Positions 8,445 through 16,408 of a stretch of 46,693 nt of DNA are shown here, in pieces (positions within the stretch are counted from its first letter, which is position 1; the number at the start of each line of letters is the position of its first letter). The notes beneath the pieces were generated by a model. That model was given only the letters and a program-made list of their open reading frames with translations. It did not search any database and was not told where the DNA came from. The translations under genes were made by a program, and so were the position numbers. This DNA comes from an uncultured Verrucomicrobiota bacterium (GTDB taxonomy: Bacteria > Verrucomicrobiota > Verrucomicrobiia > Limisphaerales > UBA9464), in the NCBI GenBank assembly GCA_903910585.1, contig CAIWAH010000044.1, forward strand, positions 1 through 46,693, written 5' to 3'.

Positions 8445-9140
8445 TCAGTCGCGCGTGATGCCATTCAACCGGCGTTCCAGTTCAGCCCGCAGTTCTTCAC
8501 GGGCTCCTTCGTCGAGGCGGCGCGGCACCACCAGCGGTTCGCCGAAAACCACCTCGCACCGGCCAAACGGCAGCGGCACCTGATAACCGTCCCAACTGCG
8601 GAGCACTTTCTTGGCGCTCAGGAAATAACTCACCGGGACCAACGGCAGCCCGGCGTATTGTGCCAAAGCAATCACGCCCGCCTGCACCTGGTAACGGGGT
8701 CCACGCGGACCATCGGGCGTGATCGCCAGATCGGCACCACCGCGGGCCGCATCAATCAGCTCGGCCATCGCCTGCGGCCCCCGCCGGCTGCTGGATCCCC
8801 GCACGGTTTGCGCGCCGAAGAGTTCCATGACCCGGGCGGCGATCGCGCCGTCTTTGCTCGCACTGGCCATCGCGGTCAGTCGGCGCTCCGGCCAACGAGC
8901 GCGGACGAACTTCCGGTAAACTACCGGTGCCAGCGCGCTGCGATTGTGCCAGAGCGCGTAGATCGCCGGACGCGGCTGGGGTCCGGCCAACACGCCGGCG
9001 TTATCCTCCAATCGCCAGCGAAACGTGGCCGAAAACGCGTTCACCAGCAGCCACACGGCCCGTGCCACAGCCCGGCCGCCCGCAGTCACTTGGTGAGCCT
9101 CGACCGAAGCCAGCGGATCTTTGGGGGCGAGAGTGGACAT
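8445..9140 (-). CDS. DUF374 lysophospholipid acyltransferase-family protein
   Basis: A 231-residue protein related to acyltransferases of lipid A and phospholipid synthesis. Diagnostic parts are ALWHNR (about 61-66, the HxxxxD-like site region), ASASKDGAIAARV (about 91-103), RGSSSRRGPQAM (about 114-125) and ITPDGPRGPRYQVQAG (about 138-153). DUF374 proteins probably acylate an envelope lipid such as a lipopolysaccharide precursor. No clear multi-pass membrane region is seen. The ATG at 9140 overlaps the ruvA stop in an ATGA, so it is the second gene of a ruvA-acyltransferase operon, though no functional link between the two is evident. Confidence 0.88.
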   Translation of the reverse strand: MSTLAPKDPLASVEAHQVTAGGRAVARAVWLLVNAFSATFRWRLEDNAGVLAGPQPRPAIYALWHNRSALAPVVYRKFVRARWPERRLTAMASASKDGAIAARVMELFGAQTVRGSSSRRGPQAMAELIDAARGGADLAITPDGPRGPRYQVQAGVIALAQYAGLPLVPVSYFLSAKKVLRSWDGYQVPLPFGRCEVVFGEPLVVPRRLDEGAREELRAELERRLNGITRD

Positions 9141-9760
9141 CAGGCTCCCCGCTTGAGACAGGCCCGCACCAACTGTTCCACCGACGCGGTGTCGCCGAGC
9201 ACCGTCAGGGCCGCTCGCACGGCGGTGTAGGCATCGTTCTGTTTGAAGCCCAGGGCCACGAGCGCGGAAGTGGCATCGGCCAGCTTCACCTCCGTGCCGG
9301 ACAACGTGACGGTGCCCGTGCCAACGGCCACCGGACCGCCCGGCGACACGGACAGGGCGCCGAGCTTGTCGCGCAGTTCCACGACGATGCGTTCCGCGGT
9401 CTTTTTGCCCACGCCGGAGATGCCCGACAGCGCCTTCACATCTCCGGCTGCCACGGCCGCAGCGAACCCGGCGGTGTTCATCCCGCTGAGCACGTTGAGG
9501 GCGAGCTTGGGGCCGATGCCGGAGACCGTGTTGATGAGCAGGCGGAACAGGTCGCGTTCGGCGGCGGTGATGAACCCGTAAAGCGTGTGGGCGTCCTCGC
9601 GCACCGCAAGATGAGTCAGCAGATGGACCTCCGCGCCCACGGCCGGCAACCGGTCGAACGACGACAGCGGGATCAGCGCCTCGTAGCCCACGCCGTGGAC
9701 ATCCACCGTGACCTGAGTCGGCAGCGCTTCAACCAGCCGGCCGTGGAGAAATGTGATCAT
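9140..9760 (-). CDS. ruvA: Holliday junction branch migration protein RuvA
   Basis: RuvA forms tetramers that bind four-way DNA junctions and load the RuvB motor during recombinational repair. The 206-residue protein starts at the ATG at 9760 (MITFLHGRLVE), as in other RuvA proteins; the reading frame extends 21 codons further but that part has no family similarity. An OB-fold occupies roughly residues 1-62, with the YGF segment near 62. The two helix-hairpin-helix DNA-binding motifs are seen as SGIGPKLALNVLS (near 80) and SGISGVGKKTAERIV (near 113). The C-terminal three-helix domain that contacts RuvB follows a short glycine/valine-rich linker. ruvB and ruvC are not in the window. Confidence 0.96.
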   Translation of the reverse strand: MITFLHGRLVEALPTQVTVDVHGVGYEALIPLSSFDRLPAVGAEVHLLTHLAVREDAHTLYGFITAAERDLFRLLINTVSGIGPKLALNVLSGMNTAGFAAAVAAGDVKALSGISGVGKKTAERIVVELRDKLGALSVSPGGPVAVGTGTVTLSGTEVKLADATSALVALGFKQNDAYTAVRAALTVLGDTASVEQLVRACLKRGA

Positions 9761-9789
9761 CCGCGGCGATGGAAAATGACCGGGGGCCG

Positions 9790-9880
9790 ATGTCCAAGGA
9801 CCAAAGCAGATGTCACCTGCCAAGCCTCACCGAGAACTTCGCCAAGTTCGCCTGAGCGCGGGTCATTGGGCCTTGGACAT
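9790..9880. repeat. Short inverted repeat flanking the moaC stop
   Basis: ATGTCCAAGG at 9790-9799 is repeated in inverted orientation as CCTTGGACAT at 9871-9880, with partly similar flanks (gaccgggggcc and ggtcattgggcc). The right arm encodes the last residues of MoaC. Arms of ten bases about 70 bases apart with no T-tract make a plain intrinsic terminator unlikely. A degenerate copy of a dispersed repeat is the likelier reading. Nothing else is evident in the 102 bases between ruvA and moaC. Confidence 0.45.
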
Positions 9881-10357
9881 TGAACCTTCGCCGGCCGCGG
9901 GAACCGATTTGCGCTTCGCCACCAGCCTCACCGCGCCAATGACCATGCCTTTGTCCACCGCCTTGCACATGTCGTAGATGGTCAGGGCGGCGATGCTCAC
10001 GGCGGTCAGCGCCTCCATTTCGACCCCGGTGGGTGCGGTGATGCGGGCGGTGGCCGTGATCTCGATGCGTTCGCGTCCGGCGGGGACGGTGAAATTCACC
10101 TCGCAGTGCGTGATCGGCAGCGGGTGACAGAGCGGAATGAGTTCGCCGGTCCGCTTGGCGGCCATGATTCCGGCCAGACGCGCCGTCGCCAGCACATTGC
10201 CCTTGGCGATCTGGTTGGCCTCGATGAGGTCAAGTGTCGCCGGGGCGAGCCGGATTTCACCCGCCGCCACTGCCTCCCGGAACAGCGCGGGCTTGTGCGA
10301 GACATCCACCATGGCGGCCTCGCCGGTGGCGGAGAGATGCGTGAGTTGCGGTGTCAC
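9863..10357 (-). CDS. moaC: Cyclic pyranopterin monophosphate synthase MoaC
   Basis: Second step of molybdenum cofactor synthesis, forming cyclic pyranopterin monophosphate from the MoaA product. Recognised by LTHLSATGEAAMVDVSHK at the N-terminus, LCHPLPITHCEV in the middle and GVEMEALTAVSIAALTIYDM with CKAVDKGM near the C-terminus, which contain the usual catalytic residues. I choose the GTG at 10357, giving 164 residues and the standard MoaC N-terminus (VTPQLTHL). The ATG at 10426 would add an alanine-rich 23-residue extension and overlap the divergent UreF-like start at 10417. No other moa gene is adjacent, but a MOSC-domain gene lies at 46024-46602. The last codons fall in one arm of a short inverted repeat. 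Confidence 0.95.
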   Translation of the reverse strand: MTPQLTHLSATGEAAMVDVSHKPALFREAVAAGEIRLAPATLDLIEANQIAKGNVLATARLAGIMAAKRTGELIPLCHPLPITHCEVNFTVPAGRERIEITATARITAPTGVEMEALTAVSIAALTIYDMCKAVDKGMVIGAVRLVAKRKSVPAAGEGSMSKAQ

Positions 10358-10416
10358 CGCGGCAGCGAAGCAAATCCCGCTCGCCCGGGCGAGTCCCGTC
10401 GCTAAGCTCGCCGCCG

Positions 10417-11061
10417 ATGCGTCCACCGACCGCCGCCAAGACGGAGACCGCCCCGGAAACCGAGCCGATGCTCGGCGACCTACGGGCGTTGGCGGAGCAG
10501 GCCGGGACCAGTGACGGTGCCCTGGGGTTGATGACGCCGCACCTGCCGGCCGTCGCGGATCTGCCCAGTCTCCGGGCGTTCACCGAGCATTACGCGTTGG
10601 AGACGGTGGCCCGCCGGGAATGGCCGGCGGTGCTTGCGGCCTGGCAGTGCGCGCGGGCCGGGCAGGCCCGGGAACTCATCGCGCTAGATCAGGCCTGGAC
10701 CCGGGAGCGGGCGCAGGCGGAGTTCGCCGAAGCCAGCTTCCGTGTGGGGCGACGCCAGTTGGGGCAACTGCGGCCGCTGCGTCACGAGCGCGTGGTGCAG
10801 CGTTACTTGGCCGCCATTGAGGCCGGCGAGGCGCGCGGTTGGCATCCGCTGGTCTTTGGCGTGACGCTGGCGGTCTTCAATCTGCCGCTCCGCCAGGGCC
10901 TGCTGAATTACGCCAACCAAACCCTCGCCGGATTGGTCAGCGCGGCGGAAGAACGCCACGCCCTGCCCCCGGCGGAATGCCAGGGCTTGCTGGATGCCCT
11001 CGCCGCCACGCTGCCCGGACGGCTGCCACCGCTGCCGGGACTTCCCTTCGGCAACCAGTGA
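10417..11061 (+). CDS. UreF-like urease accessory family protein
   Basis: A 214-residue protein whose layout fits UreF, the helical chaperone that with UreD/UreG delivers nickel to urease. The central part (REWPAVLAAW, then ARELIALDQAWTRE and FRVGRRQLGQL, about 66-120) matches the UreF core. The C-terminal part (HPLVFGVTLAVFNLPL, LNYANQTLAGLVSAAEE, about 144-185) matches the segment around the UreF dimer interface. The N-terminal glycine/serine motif that usually precedes GLE in UreF is not recognisable. No urease subunit or other ure gene is present, so the role may differ. The ATG at 10417 is preferred over the longest frame (10351), which would overlap moaC. Its TGA overlaps the GTG of the symporter gene. 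Confidence 0.62.
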   Translation: MRPPTAAKTETAPETEPMLGDLRALAEQAGTSDGALGLMTPHLPAVADLPSLRAFTEHYALETVARREWPAVLAAWQCARAGQARELIALDQAWTRERAQAEFAEASFRVGRRQLGQLRPLRHERVVQRYLAAIEAGEARGWHPLVFGVTLAVFNLPLRQGLLNYANQTLAGLVSAAEERHALPPAECQGLLDALAATLPGRLPPLPGLPFGNQ

Positions 11062-12527
11062 GCCCGTCCCTGATCCTTGGCTGTGTGGCCGTCTATTTCG
11101 CCCTGCTGCTGGGCATCGCGTGGGTCACTGGACGGCGGGCGAACGAAGCCGGGTATTTCCTCGGCAACCGCAATTCGCCGTGGTGGCTGATCGCCTTCGG
11201 CCTCATCGGCGATTCGCTCAGCGGCGTGACGTTCATTTCGGTTCCCGGCGAAGTCGGGGCGAAACACTTCTCGTATCTCCAGATCGTGTTCGGCTACGTG
11301 CTCGGCTACGTGGTGATCGCCGAGGTGCTGCTGCCCCTCTACTACCGGCTGAATCTCACGAGCATCTACACGTATCTCGGACAACGGTTCGGTCCGGCCA
11401 CGCAGCGCACGGGCGCGTTTTTCTTCGTGCTTTCGCGGACGCTGGGCTCGGCCGCCCGGCTGTTCCTGGCGGTGAATGTGTTTCAGACCTTCGTGTTCGA
11501 CCAACTGGGCGTGCCCTTCTGGCTGACCACCGCGGTGATTCTCGCGCTGATGCTGGCCTATACCTATCGCGGCGGCATCCAGACGCTGGTTTGGACCGAT
11601 CTGTTCCAGTCCAGCTTCCTTCTGCTCGGGGTCACGCTGTCCATCGTCGCGATTGCCCGGGGACTCGACCTGGACCTCGCCGGCCTGGTCAGCCGCATCC
11701 ACGCCAGCCCGACCTCCGAGACGTTTTTCTGGGACTGGCGGGCGCCGAACTACTTCTGGAAGCAGTTTCTGAGCGGCGCCTTCATCGCGATCGTGATGAC
11801 CGGCCTCGACCAGAACATGATGCAGAAGAACCTGAGCTGCCGGTCACTGCGGGAGGCGAAGAAAAACATCTACGCCTTCGTGCCGGTGCTGCTCGGGGTA
11901 AACCTGCTGTTCCTCTCGCTGGGCACGCTGCTCTTCGAGTATGCGCAGGCGAAGGGGATCGCCATTCCGGCCCGGACCGACCTGCTGTTTCCGACGCTGG
12001 CGCTGGGTCCGCTCGGAACCTTTGCCGCGGTGGTCTTTGTCCTGGGGTTGACCGCTGCCACGTTCAACAGCGCCGACTCCGTGCTCACCACGCTGACGAC
12101 GTCGTTCTGCATCGATTTCCTGCACCTCGACCGGCGCACGGACCTCGACGAACGCACCCGCGCCCGGCGCCGCCACTGGGTCCACATCGGCTTCGCAATC
12201 ATCCTGCTGCTGGTGATCCTCGGCTTCCGCGCCTGGAACGACGACTCGGTGATCTCCACCGTCTTCAAGATCGCCGGCTACACCTACGGGCCGCTGCTGG
12301 GACTGTTCGTGCTGGGGATGACCACGAAGTTCGCCGTCCGGGACCGCTGGGTGCCCGCGCTGTGCGTGGCCGCGCCGGTGCTGAGCGGTTGGCTCGACCG
12401 GAATTCGGCGGCCTGGCTTGGCGGATATCGGTTCGGCTTCGAACTCCTCATGCTCAACGGACTGCTCACGGCGCTCGCGGTGGTCTGCCTGGCCCGCCGT
12501 GGGAATCCGAAGGGAACGGCAGGATGA
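11058..12527 (+). CDS. Sodium:solute symporter (SSS/SLC5 family)
   Basis: A 489-residue integral membrane protein with about 13 hydrophobic segments. Typical family features are EAGYFLGNRNSPWWLIAFGL near residue 28, GDSLSGVTFISVPG near 50, YTYRGGIQTLVWTD near 175, a helix including GLDQNMMQKNLSCRS near 250, and the long helix AATFNSADSVLTTLTTS near 335. These proteins use the sodium gradient to import sugars, amino acids, urea, iodide or similar solutes; the substrate cannot be told here. The start is the GTG at 11058, overlapping the stop of the UreF-like gene, which places TM1 right after the start. Longer in-frame extensions lie within the UreF-like gene and are not used. Confidence 0.92.
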   Translation: MSPSLILGCVAVYFALLLGIAWVTGRRANEAGYFLGNRNSPWWLIAFGLIGDSLSGVTFISVPGEVGAKHFSYLQIVFGYVLGYVVIAEVLLPLYYRLNLTSIYTYLGQRFGPATQRTGAFFFVLSRTLGSAARLFLAVNVFQTFVFDQLGVPFWLTTAVILALMLAYTYRGGIQTLVWTDLFQSSFLLLGVTLSIVAIARGLDLDLAGLVSRIHASPTSETFFWDWRAPNYFWKQFLSGAFIAIVMTGLDQNMMQKNLSCRSLREAKKNIYAFVPVLLGVNLLFLSLGTLLFEYAQAKGIAIPARTDLLFPTLALGPLGTFAAVVFVLGLTAATFNSADSVLTTLTTSFCIDFLHLDRRTDLDERTRARRRHWVHIGFAIILLLVILGFRAWNDDSVISTVFKIAGYTYGPLLGLFVLGMTTKFAVRDRWVPALCVAAPVLSGWLDRNSAAWLGGYRFGFELLMLNGLLTALAVVCLARRGNPKGTAG

Positions 12528-12947
12528 ACCGGTGTGCTCACCCTGCCGTCCTACCGCAGTCGGTGGGTTGACAGACCGGGCCGAAACGATTCGGGAAAAG
12601 AGAAAACCCGGCGGCCAGTGGGAAGCCCAGCCGCCGGGCCAGATGATTCATGAGTCAGCGCGCCTAACCTGTTCGCCAGACGCGGTCGGGGTGGAAGGTT
12701 GGACTTTTGTCCCGATGCTGATGACCGGGACGGAGGGTAACACCTCAACATGTGTTTCAGCTGACGGTGTTCTTTCCACAAATCCGGGGAATGCATCAGG
12801 GATGCCAACCTCAGTTTGGGCCGTTTTTCCGGCGGGTTCGGCTGAAAATCTGACCACATCGCGGCAACCTGTCGCGTTTTGCCCAGCGCCCGGGGCTGGT
12901 TTTGCCGATTCCAACGCTGCACCACCGCTGGTCCCGCGACTGAACCG
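12528..12947. other. Intergenic region between convergent symporter and hscB genes
   Basis: About 420 bases between the + strand symporter and the - strand hscB. It holds one strong hairpin (12607-12638, listed separately). An 88-codon - strand frame at 12648-12914 and a + strand frame running into it show no recognisable domain or start context, so I do not call them genes. Beyond the hairpin I see nothing I can support. Confidence 0.5.
12607..12638. terminator. Bulged GC-rich hairpin, possible bidirectional terminator
   Basis: CCCGGCGGC at 12607-12615 pairs perfectly with GCCGCCGGG at 12630-12638. Inside, TGGG pairs with CCCA around the loop AAG, leaving a CAG bulge. It lies about 80 bases after the symporter stop and is preceded by a purine/A-rich run (gggaaaagagaaaa), which would read as a T-rich tract on the opposite strand. 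On the - strand it could therefore end transcription leaving hscB. No T-tract follows on the + strand. A repeat or structured RNA remains possible. Confidence 0.5.
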
Positions 12948-13568
12948 CTACAGGGCCAACTGAACGATGCGCTCCTGGATCTGTTCGGTCCAGCGGGCGA
13001 CATAACTCATGGCGCGATAGACCTGTTCGAGACGTTCGAGCGGCAGGGCGGCGACCCGTTCCGGCGCGCCGACCGGCGGTGCGGCTTCCCAGACGGCGTT
13101 CATCTGCCGCAGCTCCGCCACCAACTCGTCCCGCTTGGCATTCACCCGGCCTTGGAGCGCCTGCAATCGGTCCAGCCAGTCGAGCCCTTCCTGCATGAGG
13201 CGGAGCTTCACCATGGGTGACTCCGAGGTGGACTTCTGCTTCAGGAACTCGTCGGTGTCCCGGCACGTCTGGCCGACCTCCACGAACAGATCCATCGTTC
13301 CCGGCGGAATACGCTGCACGTCCTTGGGTTTGCCGCCAGCCTCCAGTTCCAGCAGGTGCAACAGCCGGTCGCGGGGTTCGCGGAGCGTGTTGTAGGCGGC
13401 GTTCAGCTCAGCGTAACGCGTGTTGGCCGCCGCTTTCTCAGCCTCGGAGGCGGAATGCACCCGGTCCGGATGCACTTCGGCGGAGAGGGGCAGGAAACGG
13501 GCCTTGAGGGCATCGGCGTCCAGCCAAGGACGGCGCGGTTCGGAGAGCAGGGCGAAGGCGTCGGTCAT
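12948..13568 (-). CDS. hscB: Fe-S assembly co-chaperone HscB (J-domain protein)
   Basis: A 206-residue cytoplasmic protein with an N-terminal J-domain (about 1-75) bearing HPD at 33-35, the contact that stimulates the Hsp70 partner. It is followed by a helical C-terminal domain (about 95-205) of the HscB type that binds the IscU scaffold. Hsc20-type J-domains begin, as here, with a short segment such as DAFALLSEPRRPWLD and contain NTRYAELNAAYNTLREP. Context supports the role: it is last in a - strand operon led by an A-type Fe-S carrier. The gap to the upstream small membrane gene is 12 bases. hscA and iscU are not in the window. Confidence 0.85.
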   Translation of the reverse strand: MTDAFALLSEPRRPWLDADALKARFLPLSAEVHPDRVHSASEAEKAAANTRYAELNAAYNTLREPRDRLLHLLELEAGGKPKDVQRIPPGTMDLFVEVGQTCRDTDEFLKQKSTSESPMVKLRLMQEGLDWLDRLQALQGRVNAKRDELVAELRQMNAVWEAAPPVGAPERVAALPLERLEQVYRAMSYVARWTEQIQERIVQLAL

Positions 13569-13580
13569 CAGGGAATGGGG

Positions 13581-13877
13581 TCAACGAGGACCGGCGTCAA
13601 CCGAGCCAAGCCCGCCATGCCGAGGCACCTTGTAGTCATGCGTTGATGGCCAGCTCCGGGTAAATGCAAAGGCAAGCGGTCCAAGGATTGGAACCGGCAG
13701 GAAAACGGTCCAAAGCAACTTTTCCACGACACCGCAGTGAGTATTGCTCGGACGCCAAATCCGAATCATGAGCCCGATCGACAGCAGCTCCGAAACGCCA
13801 AGGATCACTTTCGTTGCGGTATCCAGGCTGCTCATGACAAAGCCCATGCGCTTCGGGATATCCCCAAAGCCCCTCAA
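13581..13877 (-). CDS. Small membrane protein with PLDc_N-like hairpin
   Basis: Up to 98 residues with two hydrophobic segments, ATKVILGVSELLSIGLMI (about 20-37) and EKLLWTVFLPVPILGPLAF (about 52-70). The second, a helix followed by P-x-x-G-P, resembles the PLDc_N membrane domain found at the N-terminus of cardiolipin synthases and alone in small proteins. The longest frame begins with TTG at 13877, overlapping the Fe-S carrier stop by four bases; ATG codons at 13847 and 13835 are alternatives, the last giving MSSLDTATK. The gene sits between an A-type carrier and hscB, so it is probably co-transcribed. A role in Fe-S assembly is only suggested by position. Confidence 0.65.
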   Translation of the reverse strand: MRGFGDIPKRMGFVMSSLDTATKVILGVSELLSIGLMIRIWRPSNTHCGVVEKLLWTVFLPVPILGPLAFAFTRSWPSTHDYKVPRHGGLGSVDAGPR

Positions 13878-14278
13878 GCGCTGAAGCTCTCCCCGCAGGA
13901 GCAGCTCGTCGCGGCGTTCGGGTTCTTCACCTTGAAGCCGCCGTCGGTCAGGGCGTCGACGTAGTCGAGCTCGCTGCCAGTCACGTAGAGCGCGCTCTTG
14001 GGATCCACCACCACGCGCACACCGGAACTTTCGACGAGGATGTCGCGGTTCTGCGGCTGGTCCTGGAGGTCCATCTTGTATTGGAGGCCCGAGCAGCCAC
14101 CGCCGACGACCGCCACGCGCAGCACGCCGGACGGACGCCCCTGCTTGGTGAGCAGCGAGGAAACCTTGTGGCCGGCCGGCCCGGTCAGCTTGATGAGCCG
14201 CTCGTCGCCCACGCGAAAACTCGGCTGGGCAGCGGCGGCGGCGACCTTGTTGGCAGCTCCAATCTTTCCGGCAATCAT
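13874..14278 (-). CDS. A-type iron-sulfur carrier (IscA/ErpA/HesB family)
   Basis: A 134-residue protein that binds iron or an Fe-S cluster and passes it to target enzymes. The three conserved cysteines are present: Cys62 in GGGCSGLQY and the C-terminal pair Cys126/Cys128 in SCSCGESF. The start is the ATG at 14278; the frame is open further upstream but that part lies in the antisense hydrolase region and has no family similarity. An N-terminal extension of about 24 residues, rich in alanine, precedes the core, slightly longer than in E. coli IscA. It appears to be the first gene of a three-gene unit with a small membrane protein and hscB. Whether it is IscA, ErpA or SufA type cannot be decided. 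Confidence 0.93.
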   Translation of the reverse strand: MIAGKIGAANKVAAAAAQPSFRVGDERLIKLTGPAGHKVSSLLTKQGRPSGVLRVAVVGGGCSGLQYKMDLQDQPQNRDILVESSGVRVVVDPKSALYVTGSELDYVDALTDGGFKVKNPNAATSCSCGESFSA

Positions 14279-14331
14279 GACTGCCGCACCGTAAAGTCCA
14301 CCCGCAGGCCCGTCAACGCACCGCCCCAAGC

Positions 14332-16296
14332 TCAGCGCGCCTGCCACGTCTCGTCGAAGAAGCCCGCGGCGGTCACCGCCGGTGAATCTCCCGTGAGGGA
14401 GAACAGGGCCCAGTCCGGGAGCCACGGCGTCTGCCGGGCGTTGGTGCCGGCCCACGCGGCGAAGGTGTGCCCGGAATTCACGACCACGTAGCGCTCCGGG
14501 TTCAGCGGGTTCGGACAGATGAACGTCGGCACATTGGCCGACGCAGGAGCGGCGAGCGTGCCGATCCGCACCGTGGAGCGGCTCCACGTCACCGGCAGCT
14601 TGCGGCGGATGCGTTCCAGCACGCGGTTGCTACCGGGATCGCCCCAGAGGATCAGGTTGCTGTCCGCGCAGTCCGCGTCCGAAACCTCGACGTCGTTCTT
14701 CACCCGCGGCTCGCCGCGGAACTGCGCCCGCCAATCCGCGAGAAATTGCTCCAGCGCCGCCGCTGACCACGCGGCCGCCTCCGGGTGCCAAGCGCGGCCG
14801 GTCGGCCGCACCACGAGGAAACGCCCCATGAACGCATCGTCCATCGGCCCCTGAAGTCCTGGACGTTTGTGCGGTTTCGGGAAGCTTTTCACGGTCCGCC
14901 AACGGCGTCCGCGCAGCTCGAAAGCCGGTTTGAAGCTGGCCTCCTTCCCGTCGGAGTGGACCAACCCGCTGAGCTTCTGTCCGTTGACTTCCACTGCCAC
15001 CGGACCGGCCGCCAATCCCGGCGGATCCACGAGGCGGAAGGCCGCCACGTTGGTCGTCTGGATGACGATCCGGTTGGACGCCACGAACTCCGCCTTCACC
15101 CGGGTGGGTTCCCAATGCCGCTGGAGTTTCTCCACGGCGAACCACGCAAGTTGTCCTTGATCCGGATACCGCGCCGTGAAGGTCGTGAACTCCAGGCGGC
15201 GTGGATTCATCTCCCGAGGTGCTGCCATCAGGAGGTCGAATTGCCGGGCCAGTTCCGACTTGGTCGTGGGCTCGTATTTGTGCTCCACGCCGGGGCCGAT
15301 CAGGTGACGGAGTTCCATCCCTTCACGCCGCACCGCCGCCGCCATCGTGTCGGCGGCGAGCTTCTGGCGGTCCAGTTCGCCGCTGTAAGCGATCACGTCG
15401 AGCTGACGGAAGTTCGCGGCGTAACCCGGCACGTCGTAAAGCCGCCACAACGTCTGCTCCCACGGCGTCGGCAACGGTGGTTTCGCCAGAATCCCCGTGT
15501 AACCCGGCGTGTCCACGAAGCCCGCGCCCGGCGCCGCCGCCCGCCAGAATCCGGGGAAGTGGGCCGCCAGGTGCCAGGCGCCGCCGCCCCCCATCGAGAA
15601 GCCGCGGATCGCCCGGCGCTGCGGATCCGTTCCGTAAGCCCGCTGGGCGTGCAGAGTCGCCTCGAACACATCCGACTCACCGGCGAACTTGTAGGCGTTG
15701 CAGTAGCGGCCGTAGGGATGCACCACCACCGTGTTGGCCGGCGTGAAATCGCCCTTCGACCGCAGCCGTTCGTGGAGAAACCTCAGCTCCGTGCGTTTCT
15801 CGTCACGTCCTGCCAGCCACACGTCGAGCCGCAGCGCCGGCCCGTCGGCCACCCAGTTCGTGGGCACCACCACGCCATACGGTTGAACCGAATCGTCAAT
15901 CCGCGACACGAACCCGCGCACCACCAGCCCGGTCTGGCGCGTCCACGGCGCGTCTCCGCCCGCCAACTGCGCCGCCCGTTCGCGCCCGAGGCGGAGTAGT
16001 TCGCGCGCCTGGGCAAACTGGTTCGTCGCGTGGAACTCGTCGTAACGCAACGCCCAGTCCACCGCCTTGTGCAGCACCGCGACGTCCGGCCACAGGTCGT
16101 GCGCCTGCGGATTCGCCGAACGCCGCAATTCGGCAACCTGGCGGCCCAGTTCGGTCACCTCGGCGGTCAGCTCCTGCCGAAGGGTTTCCGGCACGACGAT
16201 GCCCGGTGGCGGAATCTGTCCCCGTGGCGTCGCCGCCCAGAGCAACGGCGCGAGCCAAAGGCCGGCGAACCAAGATAACGAACGGGCGAATTTCAT
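14332..16296 (-). CDS. Secreted alpha/beta hydrolase (prolyl-oligopeptidase/esterase-like)
   Basis: A 654-residue exported protein with an N-terminal signal peptide (MKFARSLSWFAGLWLAPLLWAA). The first 130 residues look helical and hydrophilic. The hydrolase domain follows, with HPYGRYCNAYK (about 188-198) and the nucleophile elbow GFSMGGGGAW (about 229-238, serine nucleophile). A later histidine in GVEHKYEP (about 326-333) is a candidate for the triad. The C-terminal half (about 345-654) is beta-rich and ends in a segment with NPLNPERYVVVNSGH. Such proteins in this phylum are usually annotated as prolyl oligopeptidase family or putative esterases acting on peptides or polysaccharide side groups; the substrate is unknown. 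Confidence 0.85.
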   Translation of the reverse strand: MKFARSLSWFAGLWLAPLLWAATPRGQIPPPGIVVPETLRQELTAEVTELGRQVAELRRSANPQAHDLWPDVAVLHKAVDWALRYDEFHATNQFAQARELLRLGRERAAQLAGGDAPWTRQTGLVVRGFVSRIDDSVQPYGVVVPTNWVADGPALRLDVWLAGRDEKRTELRFLHERLRSKGDFTPANTVVVHPYGRYCNAYKFAGESDVFEATLHAQRAYGTDPQRRAIRGFSMGGGGAWHLAAHFPGFWRAAAPGAGFVDTPGYTGILAKPPLPTPWEQTLWRLYDVPGYAANFRQLDVIAYSGELDRQKLAADTMAAAVRREGMELRHLIGPGVEHKYEPTTKSELARQFDLLMAAPREMNPRRLEFTTFTARYPDQGQLAWFAVEKLQRHWEPTRVKAEFVASNRIVIQTTNVAAFRLVDPPGLAAGPVAVEVNGQKLSGLVHSDGKEASFKPAFELRGRRWRTVKSFPKPHKRPGLQGPMDDAFMGRFLVVRPTGRAWHPEAAAWSAAALEQFLADWRAQFRGEPRVKNDVEVSDADCADSNLILWGDPGSNRVLERIRRKLPVTWSRSTVRIGTLAAPASANVPTFICPNPLNPERYVVVNSGHTFAAWAGTNARQTPWLPDWALFSLTGDSPAVTAAGFFDETWQAR

Positions 16297-16408
16297 GCCG
16301 GAGTCTGCGCCGAGGCAGCCCCGGCGGACAACGCCGGGCTATCGCTGGTCAACCCATGACTTGAGAATTGGCGTTCCCCGCCTAGCCGGGCGCCGTATGC
16401 TCGCGGGC

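Noticed and set aside
8927..9883. Open + strand frame over the acyltransferase and ruvA genes
   Set aside because: Antisense to two well-supported genes and without recognisable domains.
12648..12914. 88-codon - strand frame in the 420-base gap
   Set aside because: No domain, no ribosome site; length is expected by chance in this composition.
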